From Adiantum capillus-veneris (lineage: Eukaryota; Streptophyta; Polypodiopsida; Polypodiales; Pteridaceae): a stretch of 64,000 nucleotides of DNA. This document shows positions 33,431 through 45,199 of the stretch, piece by piece. A program made the translations under genes and the position numbers. Positions within the stretch are counted from its first letter, which is position 1. Every line of letters starts with the position of its first letter. A model generated the notes under the pieces. That model had not been told where the DNA came from. It ran no database searches and saw only the letters and a program-made list of their open reading frames with translations. Location of the stretch: the NCBI GenBank assembly GCA_014529385.2, contig CM043965.1, positions 15,748,912-15,812,911 of the forward strand, given 5' to 3'.

Positions 33431-35379
33431 TGTGGTACCAAACACCATTGTAGCTTGCCACCTTATTCTAGAAAATTGGCTCTAAGACTGTCTATTTTGT
33501 TGGAAACCATGATCACAGGATATCATTGAGGTCCTATGACCTAGAGAAAAATTCTAGTCTACCATTTAACCCAAAAAAGCGTTAAATAAAAAAATTATTT
33601 TATAAAAAAATAGCAAGAAGCCACAAAATTGACCTTGAAATTTGACCGCATACACATTTTTGAGGCCTAAAACAAGTTGGCAATTTTTTTAAAGAAATAT
33701 AGTATATGCATAGATTGTCATTGTATATATATCCATGTATTAAAAAAAGTTTCAATGTTCTTTGAAGGTTTAAAAACTTTTGAGCAATTTTTGTTAAGAA
33801 GGCTCTTAAAAAATAACAATTTTATAGGTAATTATTTTTTCCTATTTTTGTCAACTCCCTACATGCCTTGAGAAAAAATTTGTGGAAGGTTTTGATGAGG
33901 TTTTTTGTGGTTCATAAGAACAAGAATTTACAAAAAAAGTTGCGTATAGCCACAAAAGTGGATCTTGTTCACACAACCCTAGTGTTAATGTTGATTCTAC
34001 ATGAAGCAATTAGTTAGAGTCTAGGACAAAAGGCTTTCTAGGATATCATCACAGATGAGGATGAAAATGGCTCTTCTAGGTAGCCAATCAAGAGAATGAG
34101 TTCACCTTAGAGATGGAAAGCTAAGTTGCTTATAGCATTAAGTGTCTTGCTCATGAGGGATTACTCCAATTACAATGGGATTCCTTATAGCATCAAGTGT
34201 CTTGGTGTCATAATAATCAATATCTAATTCTCCTAAATGCTTTTCTCGTATTAAACTGATCATTTAATGTGGGGAAGTGCCAAAGAGAAAAAGCTAGAAT
34301 ATTGGTTAAGCTAGCAGACCGGCCACAGTAGGGATCCAAAGGAGGGAAAATAGGGATCCAAAGGGGGGGCCATCTGCAAAAGATCCATGTGAAACAATGG
34401 GCTAAAAACACCCTAAGGTTCAGCCCATTAAGACTTCCAAAATGCTAAGGTTCCAAAATTCAAAGGTTGTGTCCAAAGGTCAACCCTAGGGGAAATTGGA
34501 TGCTTTGTGTTGAGGGAGAGTTTTTTGAAATGGGACCTCTAAACCCAAACCAATGGGCCTACCCTCACAAAATGTTCATAAAGAGGTACGCACACTACTA
34601 AGGGCACCACCTTCTTTTGGGAGTGGAGAAGGAAACCAATCAAAATAACTCTTGCACTCACCCACTCAAGCAACACACTTTGAAAACCCCCTTACTCTAT
34701 ATACACTTTGGACACTTGACACCATCAACGATTATGCAACCCAATGCTGTGCATCGAATGAAATATGCAATTTGTGGAATAGCATTCACCTTCTCCCCAT
34801 AAAAATACCCATAATACATCCAAAATCCTCCTCTCTCAAGCACTCATCAAGAAATCATGCGCACAAGACTTGCCTCTCAAACACACAAGAGAATCACCTA
34901 CATCGAACTAACACACTTTGCATAGAGAGCTCATCTCCATCTATGCAATTCCGTGACACAAATAAAATCACCATGAGAGGTAGCCACATGCACATGTAAT
35001 GAAACAAAGAGAGTTGGAGTGAGAAATTTCTTTAGACCAATTGAATAAGTGTGGAGAAACAAACCAATGTTAAATTGAGAATAGAACACTTACTTGATTT
35101 CTCGCACACAAGACCATATTAGGTAAAGTGGGAAAATCCCAATTCCTAGGTTGGACAACTTTCAATATATCATGTATAAAATATAGAGATTTTGTCAAAA
35201 ATTTGAGTTTTCTTAAGGTCTCATTCCACTTTATGCACATACAATACACAATGAAAACAACTAAAATATCATGGTTTCAATCAATTGGATTATTAGGAGA
35301 GGAGTATATTGCATCCATTATCGTTGTCTATGTTCTAATGTCCTACCTACAACTTATCTCAACATGGAGAGCTTGGTTT
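33431..35379. other. AT-rich stretch without a recognisable gene
   Basis: Poly-A/T rich from 33540 to 33900, then mixed sequence. The longest frame (34652-34999, plus) has a low-complexity, Ser/His/Thr-rich composition and no motif. Nothing is called. Confidence 0.5.
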
Positions 35380-36990
35380 CTAGGTCCACCACTTGTCCAA
35401 GTTAATGTAAAAGTGACTCAAGGTTCACAACTTGTGAAAGCAAGGATCCATTGAGGAATACAATCCACTTGGCTATTTTTCCTTAATTTATTGCATGTGA
35501 CATTTAAGCAAGGTCCACTTCTAATCTATAACTTCTTAATTTGAGGCATGGGGCATACATAAAATATGTAGCATATGCTCTATTGCCTCATAGGAAGGTT
35601 GGTTTCAAGGTGCACTTATCCATGCTAGCCTATCTTGGAGAAATGATGGAGCTTGCTTCTCTCCTTGTTTCAATGGAGACTAGCTTGGACAAGTGGTGGA
35701 CCTTTGCTTCTCTCTATGTTTCAATAGAGTTAGCTTGGACAAGTGGTGATCTTGGAACAAAACCCCCATGTAAAACATATCATGGGTATTCCAAGTGATT
35801 AGAAAGATTACCATTTAAGATATAACCTTATAGGTTGGACAACTAGATCTTGGCTTGGAGAAATGGTGGACCTTTGATTCTCTCCATGTTTCAATGGAGT
35901 CTATCTTGGAGAAATGGTGGAGCTTGCTTCTGTCCATGTTTCAATGGAGCCTAGCTTGAACAGTTGGTGGACCTTTGCTTCTCTCTATGTTTCAATAGAG
36001 TTAGCTTAGACACGTGGTGGATCTTCAAAATAAACCAACTACTATCAATGTTGCCTAGCTTGGACAAGTGGTGGAGTGTTTCTCTACTCCATGTTTCAAT
36101 GGATCTTAGCTTGGACAAGTGTTGGACCTTAAAACAAAAACCCCATGTACAACATAGAATGGATTTTCTAGATTTCAATGGAGTCTAGCTTTAACAAATG
36201 GTGGAGCTTGTCTTCATCCATGTTTCAATGAAACTAGCTTGGACAAGTGGTGGACCTTGTAACAAACCCTCCCATGTACAACATATCATTGGTTTTCTAA
36301 GTGATGGGAAGGAATACCATTCAAGATATAAACTTATAGCTTGGATAAGTAGTTGACTTTAAAACCAAATTCATCATAATACAATGAAATACAGGTCAGC
36401 CAATTCCTAAATCTTGAGACCAAACCTCCCATGCTATTAGAGATAATATATTGGATAAGTGGTGGACCTTCTATTATTTTCCCATGCCTAGTTTAGACAA
36501 CCGGTACACTTCGCAGCTATAAAGGTTGGACGAGTTGTGGAGCCTTGTTTCTATCCATGTTTTAATGGATCCTAGCTTGGACAAGTGGTGGACCTTGGAA
36601 AAAAGCTTCCATGTACAACATATATGAGGTTTTCCATGTTTTAATGGAGCCTATCTTGGACAAATGGTGAAGCTTTCTTCTCTCCATGTTGATTTTGGAA
36701 CTACCTTAGACAAGTGGTGGAGCTTTTCTTTTCTACTCTTCATAATACAATGAAGTATATGTTGGTTACATGGTGAATCTTAAGGCCAAACCTCCCATTT
36801 TACTAGAGATGATAGGTTGGACAAGTGGATCAACCTTCTATCATTTCTCCATGACTATATTGGACAATTAGTAGACATAACATCTCTCTATGTTGTCTAG
36901 AGATGAGCTTGGACAAGTGATGGACCCTGCTTCTCTCTCCCCTTGGTTTACTAGTTTGAAGACTCAGTATATATACTTTCTTAGATCTAA
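35380..36990 (+). repeat. Minisatellite array, left part 1 (core TTGGACAAGTGGTGGACCTT)
   Basis: Irregular tandem units of about 60 bp, each with the core followed by TCTCTCCATGTTTCAATGGAGCCTAGC or a variant. The same family fills 38925-42830 in the same orientation and 45200-48450 in the opposite orientation. Confidence 0.85.
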
Positions 36991-37090
36991 CTTGAACAAG
37001 TGGTGGACCTTGCATCCACAATCTTAATTCAGTATAAAAAAGTATATGAAAAAATAACATAGGAATCTTGGTTTGAAGGTCAAGCAATTA

Positions 37091-37740
37091 GGTTCCAAAT
37101 GCACATAATAATATATTTTCCACCCATATTAAAAGAAAGTTAAATATGCACATAATAATATATTTTCCAAATGCACATAATAATATATTTTCCACCCATA
37201 TTAAAAGAAAGTTAAATATGTTATTACCAAATTGACAAAGGTAACGTCCAAGAATTATATCTTTCCATCTTGTCAGATCTAAATCTTCATCAAGGCGACA
37301 TGCATGTATACATCAACTTTCAAGCCATTCAAGAATACATGCACTTAGATTCCATAGTTTTGTTTTCATAGTCTTTTAGGTTCTAAAACTCTTTCACATA
37401 AAGTATGTAATGACAAAATTCTTGAAGCAAACATTTGTGCCCAAGAAAAAGATCCCTCTCACATATTTAAAGTCCATGAATTCTCTGATCCACACTTACA
37501 AGTTTTATTTTGACATCAAACATCAATTCTTTCATAGTTCCAAATAAATGCAACCTCGATATGAATTGACAAAAAATGAATTTCTTTTACTATATGACCC
37601 AACATAGGCCCCAATCAAATAAAAAATGAGTCCCCAAAAATTTGGGTGCACTCTAGCAATACATCAGAGTCCCCTTACAGTAGGATGCACTCCAATAGTA
37701 CATTGAAGTCCCCTTAGAGTAGGGTGCACTCCATTCAAGT
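37091..37740. repeat. Short local duplications
   Basis: A 71-bp direct duplication (AAATGCACATAATAATATAT... at 37097 and 37168), and three roughly 50-bp units around GTCCCCTTA.AGTAGG.TGCACTCCA at 37625-37735. No gene. Confidence 0.7.
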
Positions 37741-37846
37741 GTTCATAAAATTGACACACCTTTTATAAAAAAAAAAAAAGACTATATCAAATTATACAAA
37801 TGTTGAAAGATACACACTAGAATAAAAAAAGCATCTTATAGCCATA

Positions 37847-37852
37847 TTTATT
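37847..37852 (-). terminator. Poly(A) signal of the distal FCP1-like exon
   Basis: AATAAA on the minus strand 65 bases after the TAA that closes the FCP1-like exon at 37917. Confidence 0.5.
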
Positions 37853-37916
37853 CAATGCTTTCGTGTTGACAAGTACACACCAAGGACATAATTTGTCTCA
37901 GAATCACTATACTGAT

Positions 37917-38626
37917 TTACAATTGTGTTATATGTATAGCTCTCTTATCTCTTGCATACAACCATCCTACCAACCATGGAATTATGGTTCTCTGCAAGAA
38001 GTTTTGAAGTTGCTCGGAAGTTTGCCTCCACATCTTTGGAAATATAAGATATGTCCCTGGCATGTTCCACATCACCCTATATGGAGTGTCATCAAAAATT
38101 AAGGTATTGTTTGCATCCAAATCCTCAAATATCTTCCAAATATCACTCAGATTTTTGTGATAAACCCTTGTAAATCCTAACATGATATTTGGATTTTGGC
38201 AATTTTTGTTACTCATAAACACCTTGAACTTGGTATACTGCTCAGGAAAACACTTTTGTGTGATGCGTTGCACCCTTGTTAAGTTATAGCAACTCCATAT
38301 CCATAGCTCAAAGTATTCAGCACAAAAATCCAAAAAACTTTGTGCGTCTGGTCGCACCACATGATAAACTTCATCTTTGTCCTCCACAAGTCGCATGTGT
38401 TGAGCCCAAGATGGCATAGAATCTCCATGTTTCATTTCAACTGTCTTGAGAAGTAACCCCTCTAGATCCAAGATAAGTACTCTTTTGATGTCCTTGAAAG
38501 CAAGTGGTAGGTGATAAGGAGGTGATTCATTCCTTGGACAAGGTCTTGGAGGAGGTTGGATGGGTAATTCAATAGTTTTCTTCAATTTATGCCAGCATAT
38601 AGCCAATCCATTTTTCTGTAATGGTT
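37917..38626 (-). CDS. FCP1/NIF-like HAD-family phosphatase domain, terminal exon (b)
   Basis: On the minus strand an acceptor TTCTTTAATTTCAG ends at 38627, and the exon reads 236 codons to a TAA at 37919-37917. HAD/FCP1 motifs: motif I VLILDLEGLLL, motif II LWIWSCYNLTRVQ, motif III/IV TLIFDDTPY. The usual DxDx(T/V) signature reads D-L-E-G, so the nucleophile Asp is present but the second Asp (general acid) is Glu. The domain is of normal length for the family (about 160-200 residues). The exon begins with two bases of a split codon (phase 1), so an upstream exon is required. No promoter or 5' exon was found close by; it could be the 3' exon of the ParB gene locus or of a separate gene. Plant NIF-like proteins often have an altered motif I; substrate unknown. 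Confidence 0.75.
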
Positions 38627-38924
38627 CTGAAATTAAAGAACAAGAACACTTAATGCAAACACAACAATAGACATGATTTTTACATTGTCTACCCTAAGGT
38701 TTTATTAGATACCAAAATCCATCTATGATCTACTCATTAATAGAAAGAAAGTCAAATTAAAATCCTGACTCTTTTTTATGCTACACTCTCTCTTAGTCTC
38801 AATACCATGGAGTTCAACTAGATTTAAGTCAACTAATAACTACTACTTGTTGTTAAAGGTATGCTTGAAGTGTATAAGGCTTAACCAATGCTCTAGTGTA
38901 GAATGGGTATTTAGGTCTCAAGGT

Positions 38925-41900
38925 CTACCACTTATCCAAGCAAAGATCCATTTAGATATGGAAACCCAATTTTTCTTAATATAATGATATAGAGTGGACA
39001 AGTGGTGAATCCTGAGACCAAGCCACTCATGCTACTAGGGATAATAGGTTGGACAAGTGGTGGACCTTGAATGTAAACCCCCCATGTACAAAGTATCAGG
39101 GGTTTTGGGTATTTCAATGGACTCTAGCATCTTGGAAACATGGTGGAGCTTACTTCTCTCCATGTTTCAATGGAGTCTATCTTGGATAAATGGTGGAGCA
39201 TCATTCTCTCCATGTTTCAATGGAGCCTACCTTGGACAAGTGGTGCATGTTTGTTTCTCTCTATGTTTGAACAGATCTAGCTTGGACAAGTGGTGGACCT
39301 TGGAACAAAATCCCCATGTAAAACATATCATGGACATTACAAGTGGTGAGAAAAAATACCATTCAATATATAACCTTATAGGTTGGAAAAGTGGTGGACC
39401 TTAACACCCAATTATTATTAATATAATGACATAGAGTGGACAAGTGGTGAATCTTGCGACCAAACCTACTAGGAAAAGTACGTTGGACAAGTGGTGGACC
39501 TTGAATGCAAACCCCCCATGTACAAAATATTACTCATGCTACTAGGAATAATTTGGTATTAAGGTCCATGTTTCAATGGAGCCTAGCTTGGAAAAGTGGT
39601 GGACCTTTGTTTCTCTCTATGTTTCAATAGAATTTTCTTGGACAAGTGGTGAACCTTGGAACAAAACCCCCATGTAAAGCATGTCATGGGCATTACAAGT
39701 GGTGAGAAAAAATACCATTCAAGGTATAACCTTATAGGCTGGACAAGTGGTGGACCTTAGCACCCAATTCCTCTTATTATAATGACATATAGTGGAAAAG
39801 TGGTGAATTGTGAGACCAAACCTACTAGGGATAATAGGTTGGAGAAATGGTTGACCTTGAATGTAAATCACCCATGTACAAAATATCATGGGTTTTGCGT
39901 ATTTCAATGGAGCCTAGCATCTTGGAGACATGGTGGAACTTACTTCTCTCCATGTTTTAATGGAGCCTATCTAGGAGAAATGGTGGAGGTTCCTTCTCTC
40001 CATGTTTCAATGGAGCCTAGCTTGGACAAGTCGTGGACCTTTGTTTCTCTCTATGTTTGAATATGGTTAGCTTGGACAAGTGGTGGATCTTGGAATGAAA
40101 CTCCCATGTAAAACATATCATGGGCATTTCAAGTGGCGAGAAAGGATACCATTTAAGATATAACCTTATAGGTTGGACAAGTGGTGGACTTTAACACAAT
40201 ATAATGACATAGAGTGTACAAGTGGTGAATCTTGAAACCAAACCACTCATGCTACTAGGGATAATAGGTTAAACAAGTGGTGGGCCTTGAAATAAAACCC
40301 CCTAGAGTGTTTCAATGGATCCTAGCTTGGAAACATGGTAAAGCTTGCTTCTCTCCATGTTTCAATGCAGCCTATCTTGGATAAATGGTGCAGCATCATT
40401 CTCTCCATGTTTCAATGGAGCCTAGATTGGACAAGTGGTGGACCTTTGTTTCTCTCTATGTTTAAATAGAGTTATCTTGGAAAAGTGGTGGACCTTGGAA
40501 CAAAAACCCCATGTAAAACATATCATGGGCATTACAAGTGGTGAGAAAAAATACCATTCAATATATAACCTTATAGGTTGGACAAGTGGTGGACCTTAAC
40601 ACCCAATTATTCTTAATATAATGACATAGAGTGGATAAGTGGTGAAATTGGGACCAAACCTACTAGGGAAATAGGTTGGACAAGTGGTGGACCTTGAATG
40701 TAAACGCCCCATGTACAAAATATCACTCATGCTACTAGAAATAATTTGGTATTAAGGTCCATGTTTCAATGCAGCCTAGCTTGGAAAAGTGGTGGACCTT
40801 TGTTTCTCTCTATGTTTCAATAGATTTATCTTGGATAAGTGGTGTACCTTGGAACAAAACCCCCATGTAAATCATGTCATGGGCATTACAAGTGGTGAGA
40901 AAAAATACCATTCAAGCTATAACATTATAGGTTGGACAAGTGGTGGACCTTAACACCTAATTCCTCTTAATATAATGACATAGAGTGGACAAGTGGTGAA
41001 TCATGAGACCAAACCTACTAGGGATAATAGGTTGGACAAGTGGTGAACCTTGAATGTAAACCCCCCATGTACAAAAAATTATGGGTATTGGGTATTTCAA
41101 TGGAGCCTAGCAACTTGGAGACATGGTGGAGCTTATTTCTCTCCATGTTTCAATGGAGCCTATCTAGGAGAAACAGTGGAGGTTCCTTCTCTCCATGTTT
41201 CAATGAGCCTAGCTTGGACAAGTGGTGGACCTTTCTTTCTCTATATGTTTTAATAGAGTTAGCTTGGACAAGTGGTGGACCTTGGAATGAAACCCCCATG
41301 TAAAACATATCATGGGCATTTCAAGTGGTGAGAAAGGATACTATTTAAAATATAACCTTATAGGCTGGACAAGTGGTGGACTTTAACACATATTTCTTCT
41401 TAATATAATGACATAGAGTGTACAAGTGGTGAATCTTGAGACCAAACCACTCTTGCTACTAGGGATATAGGTTGGACAAGTGGTGGACCTTGAATGTAAA
41501 CCCCTCATGTACAAAATTATGGGTTTAGGGTATTTCAATGGAGCCTAGCTTGGAGACATGGTGGAGATTGCTTCTCTCAATGTTTCAATGGAACCTATCT
41601 TGGAGAAATGGTGGATCATCCTTCTCTCCATGTTTCAATGGAGCCTATCTTGGACAAGTGGTGGATGGAGTTAGCTTGGACAAGTGGTGGGTCTTGGAAC
41701 AAAACCCCTTTGTAAAACATAGCATGGACATTACAAGTGATGAGGAAAAATATCATTCAAGATATAACCTTATAGGTTGGAAAAGTGGTGATGGACCTTG
41801 ATAAGTGGTGAAGGATACCATTTAAGATATACCCTTATAGGTTGGACTAGTGGTGGACCTTAACACCCAGTTATTCTTAATATAATGACATAGAGTGGAT

Positions 41901-42830
41901 AAGTGGTGAATCTTAAGACCAAATCACTCATGCTACTAGGTATAATACGTTAGAGAAGTGGTAGACCTTGAATGCAAACACCCCATGTACAAAATATCAT
42001 GGTTTTAGGGTGTTTCAATGGAGCCTAGAATCTCGGAGACATGGTAGATCTTGATTCTTTCCATGTTTGAATGGCACCTATCTTGGAAAAATGATGGAGG
42101 TTACTTCTCTCCATACTTCAACGGAGCCTAGCTTTGACAAGTGGTGAACCTTTGCTTCTCTCTATGTTTGAATAGAGTTAGCTTGGACAAGTGGTGGACC
42201 TTTGCTTCTCTCTATGTTTGAATAGAGTTAGCTTGGACAAGTGGTGGACCTTGGAATGAAACCCCCGTGTAAAACATATCATGGGCATTTCAAGTGGTGA
42301 GAAAGGATACCATTTAAGATATAACCTTATAGGTTGGACAAGTGGTGGACCTTAATACATAGTTCTTCTTAATATAATGACATAGAGTGTACAAGTGGTG
42401 TATCTTGAGAACAAAACACTCGTGCTACTAGGGATCCTAGCTTGGACAAGTGGTGGACCTTGGAAAAAAGTCCCCCTGTACAACATAGATGAGTTTTTTC
42501 ATGTTTTAATGGAAGAGAGATTCGACAAATGGTGGAGCTTGCTTATCTCCATGTGGATTTTAGAACTAGCTTGGACAAGTGGTGGAGCTTTGCTTTTTTA
42601 CTCTTCATAATACAATGATGTATAGATTGGTTACATGGTGAATCTTAAGGCCAAACCTCCCATCTTACTAGAGATGATAGGTTGGACAAGTGGTCAACCT
42701 TCTATCATTTCTCCATGCCTATAATTAGACAATTAGTAGAACTAGCATCTTTCTATGTTGTCTAGAGCTGAGCTTGGACAAGTAGTGGACCTTGCTACTC
42801 TCTTCCCTTGGATTATTAGTTTGAAGACTC
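38925..42830 (+). repeat. Minisatellite array, left part 2, with a 1.19-kb higher-order repeat
   Basis: Same core as 35380-36990. A marker (GTAAAACATATCATGGGCATT and variants) occurs at 39318, 39674, 40108, 40513, 40867, 41300, 41712 and 42266. Intervals run 356, 434, 405, 354, 433, 412 and 554 bp, so three subunits form a unit of about 1,195 bp. Subunit-specific variants recur in phase: ATGTCATGGG at 39674 and 40867; TTTCAAGTGG.GAGAAAGGATAC at 40108, 41300 and 42266. Confidence 0.88.
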
Positions 42831-43578
42831 ATTATATATACTTGCTTAGATCTATATAATTACTCATTAGTTAGGTTACAAGTGGGTATGTAATTTGTTA
42901 GCCTCAAGGGACTTTGAATATTGAATAGTAAGACCAAGTGCTGGTTTGAAGATCTTTTGCTTATCTAAACTAGACTCTAACTCAATAATAAGTTTCATAA
43001 GTTCCACGAATTGTCCTATCTAGGCTCCAAAAGAGTCTTAATTGGTTTGTGCTAGATTATAACTTCCTTGATGGGGTAGAATCCTAGAAAAATGAGGCAC
43101 TATAAGTTTTACCTTAGCTCAAATGGATTTTTCACTTAAACTCGACTGCAATTTGGCTATCTAGTCTTTGTCTCGATGGATTTTAACACTAGATACATAG
43201 TAGTGATATTTAAGCTTCATGTCTCTTCACTTGATCGAGATATGAGACCATACTTTCAAGGTCACCACTTGTCTTACCTAAAGACCAATGTGAGACATGG
43301 GAGCAAGAAAGCCATCCGATATTGTTTTAAGGACTATTACATAGGCAATCAATAACTTAAGTAAAGAAAAAAAACTTGGATCTTTCACAATTAATAACTT
43401 AAGTAAAGCCAAAAAGACTTGGATCTTTGACAGTTTTTTTCAAACTAAAAAAGCACAATCTCATGCTAACAAAACTATAAATCACAATTGAAAGGTTTGA
43501 ACAAGAAAAAGATCAACAATCTTAATAAGACGGATACTTTTCATTTCATTTGATGATTACAAACTAAAATAAAGTCTC
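42831..43578. other. Transition sequence, no gene
   Basis: Unique-looking AT-rich text after the array, with a short direct repeat (AATAACTTAAGTAAAG at 43349 and 43391). No coding potential recognised. Confidence 0.5.
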
Positions 43579-43684
43579 TCAAGAAATTGATAAACAAAAA
43601 ATGTAGGTGACTGCTTCATTATTTTGAGCAAAAATATCAAAATCTCTATTGATTGAGCTCCATCTAGTAGTATCCTTTGTAAGA
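43579..43684 (-). other. Possible 3' UTR or terminal exon
   Basis: On the minus strand a good acceptor (TTCCTTCTTGCAG) ends at 43685, followed by 35 codons to a TGA. A weak donor (AAG|GTACTA) follows the TAA of the exon at 43781. Joined that way it would be untranslated. Evidence is splice-motif only. Confidence 0.3.
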
Positions 43685-43780
43685 TCCTGCAAGAAGGAAT
43701 AAAAAGAAAGATTTGTTAGATACCATGCACATGAGTGTTCAAGCATGTGTATCAAGAATATATGACATGTCACTAGTACC

Positions 43781-44979
43781 TTAGGGTTGCTTTCTATCCA
43801 GCCTTAGAAGATTGTTCTCAGCTTTCACCTTATTTATATAAGCCTTTGCTGTGGTTGCCTTCAAAACTCCTTTTGTGTTACAACCCAATTGCCTAGCTAA
43901 AGTGGTCAATTGTGACGCCTTCATGCTTTCAATGGGTGTACGCTCCTTTGCCAAGATCTCTTGTATTTGGGCTCTTCTCATTTCATTGCGGTGGCTTGTG
44001 TCACTTGCATCTTCAATGATAGTTTCATCTCTGTCACCTTTTGCAGGTGGTATTCTTCTTGTAAAGAACACCTTAGCTGACCAAACATCATTTTTCTGCT
44101 TCCAATACTCCATGATTTGTTTGTATTCACTATCATTTGTCACTATAGGTTGTCCATAACGATTAGAAGCAATTAAATCACGCACATCCCTTCTCTCATC
44201 AAGCTGAATCAAGTATGGCAGTAGCTCCTCCAAGAGCATATTGTCAACCATCTTCTGAGCATCAAATTGTGGTGGAAAAATGCAATTGTTTGCTGGTGAA
44301 ATACATCCCTTGTAAGGAGAGTCATCAATAAGCACTGTTCTTTGTGGATCACATTCAAACCCCATGGCAATTTTGGCTAGAGGCTTGAACATTGCCTCAA
44401 CGTTTGGATTGTCGGGTCTAAACAATTTTTGAGTTTGAGCGGTGTAGCAAACATCTTGAGACCAAATTGCAAAGAAAGGCAATGTATCCTCAGCTAAGTT
44501 GTTTAGTGCTGCAAGGATTTGATACACATTATTCCTAGTAGCTGTCGACCAAATTGCAACATTAAACCTTTGTAAAATAGTCTTCAAGAATTGGATGCAA
44601 CCTGGCCTGAGTATAATATATCTTTTTGAATCCATTTGCACTGAGTTGTGGTGTGAGGATGGTTGAGGGGAACGTTTCAACAATAGACCATTTAAATCCA
44701 ATATAATTGTAAGCATGGATTTCTCAACATCTACGCTACATGACGTAGTACCAATTGGCAATAGCTCGTGAGTGGACTTTTCAGTCTCTTTTGATGTATG
44801 TTGCATTTTTGAAGCATCGATTTCTTGGTTCTCATTATTGGAAGCTTGCTCAAGTTGCACAACACTAGACTCTAGTATAGAAATATCATCCATCTTGGGC
44901 ACTTTAGAAACCATAGAATCTATGGATTCTATAGTTGTTGACTGAACCATAGGAGCGTTATCCATCCCAGTTTGTGAAT
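43781..44979 (-). CDS. FCP1/NIF-like HAD-family phosphatase domain with C-terminal SAP-like motif, terminal exon (a)
   Basis: An acceptor TGTTTTCTTAG ends at 44980, and the exon runs 399 codons including the TAA at 43781. After a Ser/Glu-rich N-terminus the HAD motifs are LTIILDLNGLLLKR (motif I, D-L-N-G in place of DxD), VAIWSTATRNNV (motif II) and TVLIDDSPYKG (motif III/IV). The C-terminus MKASQLTTLARQLG and following residues look like a SAP-type DNA-binding helix pair. If the exon is first, the first ATG is the Met of MDNAPMVQ, but the in-frame acceptor argues for an upstream exon. The second catalytic Asp is Asn, so activity is doubtful. It is a paralogue of the exon at 37917, with the same acceptor phase. 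Confidence 0.78.
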
Positions 44980-45199
44980 CTAAGAAAACACACACACAAA
45001 TGGTATCTCAAAACCACTAGAATTTTATTCACCATATTTATATGTAGAACTCCTAGTAAGAAATTTATTTAAGGTAAAGTCGTTGTTAGAATCCTTGCAA
45101 CCATTTTCAGCATTCGTACACCAAACACCACTTGTCTAAAATACAATCTACTAACTCAACATTTTCCATCCTACACTTTATTAAAGATGAGTACTTAAA

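Noticed and set aside
34652-34999. 115-codon plus-strand frame
   Set aside because: Low-complexity composition rich in Ser, His and Thr, no motif, no supporting splice or promoter context.
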